Assembly: GCA_964652075.1 (NCBI GenBank)
Contig: CAZYZQ010000069.1
Span: forward strand, 1-12,732
From: CAZYZQ01 sp964652075
Lineage (GTDB): Bacteria > Bacillota > Clostridia > Oscillospirales > Oscillospiraceae
Direction of reading: 5' to 3'
Length of the DNA: 12,732 nucleotides
Under the pieces are notes generated by a model. It made no database searches. It had not been told where the DNA came from and was given only the letters and a program-made list of their open reading frames with translations. Shown here in pieces: positions 7,645-12,732 of the stretch. Made by a program: the position numbers and the translations under genes. The stretch's first letter is position 1; every line of letters begins with the position of its first letter.

Positions 7645-8757
7645 TCACTGCTCCTTGATGCGCACCGGCAGCACCATGTAGGCGTACCGGTTCGACCCGT
7701 CGCACGGGGTCATGACGATCGGGTTGAGTGAGGTGGACAGCTCGAGCACCGTCTCCTCGTCCGGCACGGCGCGCAGCGCGTCGGTCAGGTACTTGCAGTT
7801 GAAGCCGATCTCCAGCCCCTGCCCGTCGCCCGCGAGGTCGCAGGCGTCCTTGGCCGAGCCGATGACCGTGTTTGTCTCAAGATCCACGGTGTTCCTGCCG
7901 AACGTGCAGCGCACGCTCGAGCGCGCGTTCTCCTGAATGACGAGCCCGACGCGCTCGACGGTGGCCGAGATCTTCGAGCACTGGGCGGTGAGCTTGATCG
8001 GGTTGTCGGTCGGCAGGACGCGCCGCCAGTCGAGAAAGTCGCCTGTGATCGTCCGGCACACGAGCGAGAAGCCGCCGAAGCGGAACAGCAGGTGCTTGCC
8101 GGACTGGCAGAAGGTGACGGGGCCGTCGTCGTCGCCGAGCGTCTTTTCCAGCTCCTTGAGCGCGGGCGCGGGCGCGATGAAGCGCAGCAGCGGGCCCTTC
8201 TTCTCCTCGTTGCACCAGCGGCGGATGGCCATGCGGTAGCCGTCGACGGCGATGATCGTGACCTCGCCGTCCTCCACCTCGAACAGGCAGCCCGTGTGTA
8301 CCGGCCGCGACGCGTTCGTCGAGGCCGAGAACAGCGTGCCCGTGATGAGCTGGCGCAGCTCGCAGCGCGGAATCGTCATTTTAATCGCGTCGTCAACGTC
8401 GGGCAGGTCGGGGTAGTCGTCGGCGCTCGTGGCCGAGAAGCTGATGCGGCTGACGCCGGACTGGCACACGACGCGCAGCTTCTCGTCGACAAAGACCGAG
8501 ACCTCGTCGTCCGGCAGCTTGCGGATGACGTCGAAGAACAGCCGCGCGGGCATGATGCACGTGCCCTCCTCGCGGATCTCCGCGGGCGCGGAGGTGGTGA
8601 TGCCCGTTTCAAGGTTGTAGCCGGTCAGCTTCAGCATCGACCCGTGCGCCTGCAGCAGGATGCCCTCGAGCGCCTGCAAAGAGCTCTTCGCCGCGACCGT
8701 ATGGCTCGCCACCGAAACCGCCGCCACCAGCGCGGATTTTTCACACGTAAATTTCAT
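7645..8757 (-). CDS. dnaN: DNA polymerase III sliding clamp (beta subunit)
   Basis: This is the ring clamp that tethers the replicative polymerase and serves as a docking hub for repair factors. Its 370 residues fit three clamp domains of about 120 each. Recognisable clamp segments are EGILLQA (31-37), VDGYRMAIRR, ITGDFLDWRRVLP (the G-D-x-x-D/W-x-x-V-x-P hinge block), IGFNCKYLTDAL and the C-terminal YMVLPVR, which forms part of the partner-binding pocket. A four-residue IKEQ tail follows that motif, slightly longer than usual. The start ATG at 8757 has AAAGGAG 6 nt upstream (8770-8764). It is separated from dnaA by 370 bp that include a complete repeat copy. Its own promoter probably lies in the AT-rich 8771-8809. 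Confidence 0.95.
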   Translation of the reverse strand: MKFTCEKSALVAAVSVASHTVAAKSSLQALEGILLQAHGSMLKLTGYNLETGITTSAPAEIREEGTCIMPARLFFDVIRKLPDDEVSVFVDEKLRVVCQSGVSRISFSATSADDYPDLPDVDDAIKMTIPRCELRQLITGTLFSASTNASRPVHTGCLFEVEDGEVTIIAVDGYRMAIRRWCNEEKKGPLLRFIAPAPALKELEKTLGDDDGPVTFCQSGKHLLFRFGGFSLVCRTITGDFLDWRRVLPTDNPIKLTAQCSKISATVERVGLVIQENARSSVRCTFGRNTVDLETNTVIGSAKDACDLAGDGQGLEIGFNCKYLTDALRAVPDEETVLELSTSLNPIVMTPCDGSNRYAYMVLPVRIKEQ

Positions 8758-8770
8758 GGGAAACTCCTTT

Positions 8771-8809
8771 TCTATATGGAAAAATTGAATTTATATTTGA
8801 AAAACTATT
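8771..8809 (-). promoter_or_regulatory. AT-rich segment upstream of dnaN, possible promoter
   Basis: This 39-bp stretch is about 85% A/T in an otherwise GC-rich region and lies directly upstream of the dnaN ribosome-binding site. TATAAA and CATATAG occur on the minus strand as possible -10 elements, but no good -35 with 16-18 bp spacing was found. It could equally be the remnant of an unwinding element; no DnaA box is beside it. Confidence 0.3.
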
Positions 8810-9089
8810 GATAGAACAGCCCCCGCAAAGCTCCCCCAGTGGGGGAGCTGGATTGGCCGAAGGCCAAGACTGAGAGGGGATGCAGTTGCAAATTTATACA
8901 GCACCAAAATCTATGCAGGAAAAACTCACGCAGCCTTTGTACAACCCTCTAGTGCAGCCCCTCTCACACCCCGCATCTTCAGGCGGGGCGTGCCGAGGCC
9001 ACTTCCTTTGGGCCGAGCTGTCAGCGCCTTTGGCGCTGACAGCTCTCCCCCTAAGGGGGGGGCGAGCCAAGAACGGGGGCTGTTCTATC
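8810..9089 (+). mobile_element. Copy R4: complete MITE-like element with 16-bp terminal inverted repeats
   Basis: The ends GATAGAACAGCCCCCG (8810-8825) and CGGGGGCTGTTCTATC (9074-9089) are perfect inverted repeats, 280 bp end to end, with no transposase. Inside are stems AGCTCCCCC-AGT-GGGGGAGCT (8829-8849) and TTGGCC-GAA-GGCCAA (8853-8867), and a central segment beginning GATGCAGTTGC. Then come the shared CCCCTCTCACACCCCGCATC block and a perfect 14-bp stem with loop TTT (9015-9028/9032-9045). No obvious target-site duplication flanks it. It splits dnaA from dnaN and lies 52 bp before the dnaN start. Open frames crossing it are judged non-coding. Confidence 0.8.
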
Positions 9090-9127
9090 GAGGGTGCGGT
9101 AAAGAGTGCGTCCCACCAGCGGCGCCC

Positions 9128-10441
9128 CTACAGCTTTGCGTTGATTGCGGCGGTGATGTCGCGGATGTTGTCCTGCAGGCCGTTTGAGGGGCTTTCGAGC
9201 GCCGTTTCGACCTTGCGGATGCTGTGCAGGACGGTCGAATGGTCGCGGCCGAACTCCTTGCCGATGTCCGGCAGGCTGAGGTTCGTCAGCTTGCGGCACA
9301 GGTACATGGCCGTCTGCCGCGCCTCGGCAATGCCGCGGCTTTTCTGCGAGCCGCGGATCGTCGCCTCCTCAAACGAATAGAAGCGGCTGACCTCGCTGAT
9401 AATCAGCGCGGGCGTGGGCAGCGCGTCGGCCTGGCCCTTGTACATGTCCTTGATGGCGCGGCTGACGCTCGGCACGTCGAGCGTGATGCCCTGCAAATCG
9501 CGGTAGGCGAGGATCTTTTTGACCGTGCCCTCGATCTGCCGGACGTTGTTTGTGATATTTTCCGCGATGTAGCGCGAGACGTCGTCGGGCAGGTCGAGGC
9601 CCAGCTCGCGGCACTTATTGCGGATGATCGCGACGCGCGTCTCATAGTCCGGCGGCTGGATGTCCGCGATCAGGCCCCACTCGAAGCGCGTCTTCAGGCG
9701 GTCCTCGAGGCGGCTCATCTCCTTGGGCGGCCGGTCGGACGTCAGGACGATCTGCTTGTGCGCCTCGTAGAGTGTGTTGAAGGTGTGGAAGAATTCCTCC
9801 TGCGTTGAGTTCTTGCCGGCGATGAACTGGATATCATCGACTAAAAACAGGTCGGCCGAGCGGTATTTCTGCCGGAATTCGACGTTTTTGCCCTCTCCGA
9901 CGGCGGCGATCAGCTCGTTTGTGAACTGGTCGCCCTTGATGTAGATGATCTTCGATTTCGGGCTGTGGCGGCGCACCTCGGTCGCGATGGCGTAGAGCAG
10001 GTGCGTCTTGCCGAGGCCGGACTCGCCGTAGATGAACAGCGGGTTGTACGCCTCGGCGGGCTTTTTGGCGACGGCCAGCGCCGCCGCGTGCGCAAAGCGG
10101 TTCGACGGGCCGACAACAAATTTCTCAAAGGTAAACTGCGGATTAAATTCAATAATATCGGGCTGCCGTTCCTGTTCGCGGAACGCTTGCAGCTCCTCGT
10201 CGTTGAGGATCACGACCTCTGTGTGAAACTGGAAGATGTCGTGCATCGCGTCCTGAATGAACGGGACAAAGCGGCGCTGGATCGTCTCCTGACGGAAGAG
10301 CGAGGGGGTGTGGATGGTCAGCCGTTCGTCCGTGAATTCAACGACCTCCGCGTCGTCGAACCACGTTTGGACGACCGTGGGGTTGATCTTTTCTTCCAGA
10401 TAGCCGAGAACCTTTGCCCAGACATAGGCGGAGGAGTACAT
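9128..10441 (-). CDS. dnaA: Chromosomal replication initiator DnaA
   Basis: DnaA is the AAA+ ATPase that binds DnaA boxes and melts the origin. It has 437 residues, on the short side because the linker domain II is brief (about residues 85-100). Domain I is 1-85. Domain III has Walker A GESGLGKT (139-146), Walker B LFLVDD (198-203), the sensor region LTSDRPPKEM and an arginine near 252 (TRFEWGL). Domain IV has the box-binding signature EFGRDHSTVLHS (396-407). I chose the ATG at 10441 because AAAGGAG lies 6 nt upstream (10454-10448) and the protein then begins with a normal domain I; a longer frame to 10633 crosses the promoter. It is divergent from rlmH and leads the replication block. Confidence 0.96.
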   Translation of the reverse strand: MYSSAYVWAKVLGYLEEKINPTVVQTWFDDAEVVEFTDERLTIHTPSLFRQETIQRRFVPFIQDAMHDIFQFHTEVVILNDEELQAFREQERQPDIIEFNPQFTFEKFVVGPSNRFAHAAALAVAKKPAEAYNPLFIYGESGLGKTHLLYAIATEVRRHSPKSKIIYIKGDQFTNELIAAVGEGKNVEFRQKYRSADLFLVDDIQFIAGKNSTQEEFFHTFNTLYEAHKQIVLTSDRPPKEMSRLEDRLKTRFEWGLIADIQPPDYETRVAIIRNKCRELGLDLPDDVSRYIAENITNNVRQIEGTVKKILAYRDLQGITLDVPSVSRAIKDMYKGQADALPTPALIISEVSRFYSFEEATIRGSQKSRGIAEARQTAMYLCRKLTNLSLPDIGKEFGRDHSTVLHSIRKVETALESPSNGLQDNIRDITAAINAKL

Positions 10442-10486
10442 AGGCGGCTCCTTTCGTGGTGTTTTACCCAAATTTCCAACGCATAA

Positions 10487-10515
10487 ATTATACCACAAAA
10501 GGGCGTCTGAAGCAA
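10487..10515 (-). promoter_or_regulatory. dnaA promoter, sigma-A type
   Basis: On the minus strand a perfect TATAAT (10492-10487) follows TTGCTT (10515-10510) with exactly 17 bp between them. TGG directly before the -10 makes it an extended -10 site. Transcription would start about 35-40 nt before the dnaA ATG, leaving a short leader with the AAAGGAG site. This is the best promoter in the window. Confidence 0.75.
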
Positions 10516-10534
10516 GGTTTTTCTGTCGTCTTAT

Positions 10535-10564
10535 ATTATAATAAGGAATCTGGAAAAGGCGCAA
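10535..10564 (-). promoter_or_regulatory. Possible second, upstream dnaA promoter
   Basis: TATAAT on the minus strand (10540-10535) is preceded by TTGCGC (10564-10559) with an 18-bp spacer. The A/T-rich word around it, TTATATTATAATAA, can mimic a -10 in either direction, so this is tentative. The same stretch could be a small unwinding element. Confidence 0.35.
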
Positions 10565-10598
10565 CAGCTGAAGGACGCACATATCCCCAGAGGCTCCC

Positions 10599-10627
10599 TT
10601 GCAACCCGGCCGAAAATGTGCTATCGT
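10599..10627 (+). promoter_or_regulatory. Promoter of the rlmH operon
   Basis: TTGCAA (10599-10604) and TATCGT (10622-10627) are separated by 17 bp, with TGC before the -10 acting as an extended -10 element. It lies 26 bp before the rlmH start, so the leader would be about 20 nt and include GGGAGGTG. The -10 is two bases from consensus, suggesting moderate strength. It is back to back with the dnaA promoter. Confidence 0.55.
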
Positions 10628-10653
10628 ATACAAAAAACCGGGAGGTGGGCGCG

Positions 10654-11136
10654 GTGTTCCGAGTGACGGTGATCTGCGTGGGCAAGCTCAAGGAGCCGTT
10701 CTATGCGCAGGCGAGCGCGGAGTATTTGAAACGGCTGTCGGCCTTTTGCCGCGCGGAGCTGTGCGAGCTGCCGGAGACGCGCCTGCCGGATTCGCCCTCC
10801 CCGGCGCAGGTCGCGCAGGCGCTCGAGCGCGAGGGCGCGGCGATTCTGGCACATGTGCCGAAGGGCGCGTGCCTGATTGTATGCACGCCGGAGGGGAAGC
10901 TGTTGTCCTCCGAGGAGCTGGCGTCGTACCTCGCCGCGCGCAAGGCCGGCGGCGCGGGGAGCGTGTGCCTCGTGATTGGCTCGAGCTTCGGGCTTGCACC
11001 GGCGGTCAAGCGGCAGGCGGAGCTATTGCTCTCGTTTTCCAGAATGACGTTCCCGCACCACCTGTTCCGCGTGATGGCGCTCGAGCAGGTCTACCGCGCC
11101 GAGAGCATCCAGGCCGGGATAAAGTACCACAAATAA
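10654..11136 (+). CDS. rlmH: 23S rRNA pseudouridine-1915 N3-methyltransferase
   Basis: RlmH is a SPOUT-class enzyme that methylates pseudouridine 1915 in helix 69 of 23S rRNA on assembled ribosomes, using S-adenosylmethionine. It has 160 residues, family length. The start FRVTVICVGKLKEPFY (2-17) and the end SFSRMTFPHHLFRVMALEQVYRA (127-149) with terminal YHK are characteristic, the terminal YHK-type tail being needed for activity in the family. The cofactor loop reads IGSSFG (108-113) where IGGxxG is usual, a mild variation. The start is GTG at 10654, 6 nt after GGGAGGTG (10640-10647); an upstream frame to 10456 crosses the promoter and is rejected. The next gene starts 13 nt downstream. Confidence 0.93.
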   Translation: MFRVTVICVGKLKEPFYAQASAEYLKRLSAFCRAELCELPETRLPDSPSPAQVAQALEREGAAILAHVPKGACLIVCTPEGKLLSSEELASYLAARKAGGAGSVCLVIGSSFGLAPAVKRQAELLLSFSRMTFPHHLFRVMALEQVYRAESIQAGIKYHK

Positions 11137-11149
11137 CGGAGGAATCGCC

Positions 11150-11581
11150 GTGTTTACGATCTCAAAACAGGGAAATCAGTACAGTATGACGGATGATACC
11201 GGGAATCAGATATTCTCCGGCGAGTACACCCGCGCGCCGAAGGCGCGGCGGGGCGTTCTGACCGTGACGGGTGCGGACGGAAGCTACTCGATGACCGAGC
11301 GCATGACCGAGATCGCCGTGTACGCGGGGGCGGCGCGGCTGTTCCGCGTGAGCCGCCAGCCGGACATTCACATCGGCCGCGGCCGCGCGCACATCCAGAT
11401 CGCGGAGCGCGGCATCTTCTGTGACGGAACGAAGCAGGAAGGGTATACGATTTACACCCAAAATGCCGCCCTTGGGAGCCTGCGTCCCGCGCGTGTCGAG
11501 CAGACGGAATTTCTCGCCTGCGACACGTCGTGCGGCGCGCTCGAGCTGCTTGCGCTGGCCTTCTGGCTGCTGCGCGGCTGA
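11150..11581 (+). CDS. Protein of unknown function between rlmH and mnmG
   Basis: This is a 143-residue protein I do not recognise. It starts at GTG (11150), with GGAGGA 6 nt upstream (11138-11143), and sits 13 nt after rlmH and 14 nt before mnmG, so it is almost surely in the same operon. Residues 2-110 look strand-rich, with Gly/Asp turns and alternating polar and hydrophobic residues. A 14-residue motif occurs twice: FTISKQGNQYSMTD (2-15) and LTVTGADGSYSMTE (37-50). The C-terminus (129-142) is a short hydrophobic helix, GALELLALAFWLLR. There is no signal peptide at the N-terminus. A Tubby/LURP-one-like beta fold is a loose possibility only. The two Cys in ACDTSC (123-128) are notable but not diagnostic. 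Confidence 0.8.
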   Translation: MFTISKQGNQYSMTDDTGNQIFSGEYTRAPKARRGVLTVTGADGSYSMTERMTEIAVYAGAARLFRVSRQPDIHIGRGRAHIQIAERGIFCDGTKQEGYTIYTQNAALGSLRPARVEQTEFLACDTSCGALELLALAFWLLRG

Positions 11582-11595
11582 GAGGGGGACGGGAC

Positions 11596-12732
11596 ATGTA
11601 CGATGCGGGAAGCTGCGAGGTCGCCGTCATCGGCGCCGGCCACGCGGGCATCGAGGCGGCGCTTGCGTGCGCGCGCCTCGGCGTCAGTACCATTGTATTT
11701 ACCATCAATCTGGACGCGGTTGGAAATATGCCCTGCAATCCCGCGATCGGCGGGACGGGAAAGGGGCATCTGGTTGTGGAGCTGGACGCGCTCGGCGGCG
11801 AGATGGGCCGCGCGGCGGACGCGTGCTGCATCCAGTACCGGATGCTGAACCTCGGCAAAGGCCCCGCCGTCCACTCCCTGCGCGCGCAGGCTGACCGGCG
11901 GCGCTATCAGGAGTACATGAAGCGCACGCTCGAGCGGCAGGAGAACCTGCAGCTCAAGCAGGCGGAGATTGTAGACATCTTACGAACAGACGCGGGCGAA
12001 ATCTGCGGTGTTGTGACGCGGCTCGGCGCGCGCTACGCGTGTCGCGCCGTGATCATCGCCTCGGGAACATACCTTGATTCGCGCGTCATCACGGGCGACT
12101 GCGCCTACCCCTCCGGCCCGGACGGAATGCACCCGTCCGTCGGTCTGTCGGAGCGGCTGCGGGAGCTTGGACTGCGCCTGCGCCGCTTCAAGACCGGCAC
12201 GCCGCCGCGCCTGAATGCGCGCAGCGTCGATTTTTCGCGGATGGAGGTGCAGAAGGGCGACGGGAAAATCCAGCCCTTCAGCTATACAACAACCCACCAA
12301 CCGGAGAACAAAGCGGTCTGCTATCTGACCTATACAAACGAAAAAACGCATGAAATTATCCGAAATAATCTCGACCGTTCGCCGCTCTACAACGGCATGA
12401 TTGAATCGACCGGCCCGCGCTACTGCCCGTCGATCGAGACGAAGATCGTCCGCTTTGCCGACAAGCCGCGCCACCAGCTCTTTCTCGAGCCGTGCGGTCT
12501 TTCGACGGACGAGCTGTATTTGCAGGGCCTGTCCTCAAGCCTGCCGGAGGATGTGCAGCTCGACATGCTGCACTCCATCGCGGGACTCGAGCACGCCGAG
12601 ATGATGCGCCCGGCCTACGCGATCGAGTACGACTGTGTCGATCCGACAGAGCTGCTGCCTACCCTTGAGAGCAAAAAAATCCCCGGCCTGTACGGCGCGG
12701 GGCAGTTCAACGGCTCGTCGGGCTACGAGGAG
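11596..12732 (+). CDS. mnmG: tRNA wobble-uridine modification enzyme MnmG (5' part)
   Basis: MnmG, an FAD enzyme, works with the GTPase MnmE to place aminomethyl or carboxymethylaminomethyl groups on U34 of certain tRNAs. The first 379 residues are present; the family has about 620-650, so roughly 40% is missing beyond the window edge. The FAD Rossmann motif VIGAGHAG is at 11-18, and MPCNPAIGGTGKGHLV at 45-60 carries the conserved Cys47. KTGTPPRL is at 199-206, RYCPSIETKIVRF at 275-287 has the conserved Cys277, and FLEPCGLSTDELYLQG follows at 296-311. The start ATG at 11596 has a weak AGAGGGGG upstream. Its usual neighbours mnmE and rsmG are not upstream here; rlmH and the unknown gene are. 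Confidence 0.96.
   Translation, partial: MYDAGSCEVAVIGAGHAGIEAALACARLGVSTIVFTINLDAVGNMPCNPAIGGTGKGHLVVELDALGGEMGRAADACCIQYRMLNLGKGPAVHSLRAQADRRRYQEYMKRTLERQENLQLKQAEIVDILRTDAGEICGVVTRLGARYACRAVIIASGTYLDSRVITGDCAYPSGPDGMHPSVGLSERLRELGLRLRRFKTGTPPRLNARSVDFSRMEVQKGDGKIQPFSYTTTHQPENKAVCYLTYTNEKTHEIIRNNLDRSPLYNGMIESTGPRYCPSIETKIVRFADKPRHQLFLEPCGLSTDELYLQGLSSSLPEDVQLDMLHSIAGLEHAEMMRPAYAIEYDCVDPTELLPTLESKKIPGLYGAGQFNGSSGYEE

Noticed and set aside
8880..9380. A protein reading from the repeat into the antisense of dnaA
   Set aside because: It joins repeat DNA to the complement of a conserved gene, and the other repeat copy shifts frame after about 17 residues.
9128..10633. Longer DnaA starting 64 residues upstream
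   Set aside because: It would cross the strong dnaA promoter at 10487-10515, while the ATG at 10441 has AAAGGAG at ideal spacing and begins a normal domain I.
10442..10653. DnaA boxes upstream of dnaA (such as ATATCCCCA at 10581 and TATACCACA near 10489)
   Set aside because: Each differs from TTATNCACA at two or more key positions and they do not cluster.

Overview
The window is a GC-rich chromosomal segment from a Gram-positive anaerobe, most likely a Clostridia member of the Oscillospiraceae/Ruminococcaceae kind. The minus strand carries the classic Firmicutes replication-initiation block in Bacillus-like order: dnaA, dnaN, rlbA (yaaA), recF, remB (yaaB), gyrB, gyrA, with rnhA added at the end. 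The taxonomic call is inference from synteny, GC richness, ribosome-binding sites of the AAGGAG type, protein style and the intergenic repeat family. No 16S gene is present to confirm it.

Layout. Positions 3-158 hold the tail of an unrecognised plus-strand gene that converges on rnhA. The eight minus-strand genes run from 10441 down to 467 and end at a strong intrinsic terminator (420-461). dnaN-rlbA-recF and gyrB-gyrA-rnhA are tightly packed: 1-nt gap, 11-nt overlap, 13-nt gap and a 4-nt ATGA overlap. A 212-bp divergent promoter region (10442-10653) separates dnaA from a plus-strand group: rlmH, a 143-residue protein of unknown function, and mnmG, which runs off the window at 12732.

Repeats. 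All four long gaps of the minus-strand side (159-466, 5354-5728, 5981-6289, 8758-9127) contain a copy of one hairpin-rich repeat. Its best copy (8810-9089, 280 bp) has perfect 16-bp terminal inverted repeats and no transposase, so it looks like a MITE. The copies are mosaics of short GC hairpins whose stem sequences change while base pairing is kept. One copy separates dnaA from dnaN and one lies upstream of gyrB. A third sits between recF and remB, where a very regular G-quadruplex motif also lies next to the remB ribosome-binding site.

Function. The genes cover initiation (DnaA), processivity (DnaN), gap repair (RecF), supercoiling (GyrA/GyrB), R-loop removal (RNase HI), two RNA-linked housekeeping functions (RlbA, RlmH), tRNA wobble modification (MnmG) and a matrix/biofilm-type DNA-binding regulator (RemB). 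I see no new enzymatic system. The less ordinary content is the repeat family, the gyrA-rnhA coupling, the sequence peculiarities of GyrA, and the unknown gene between rlmH and mnmG. No cluster of DnaA boxes was found by eye, so the origin itself is not located here.
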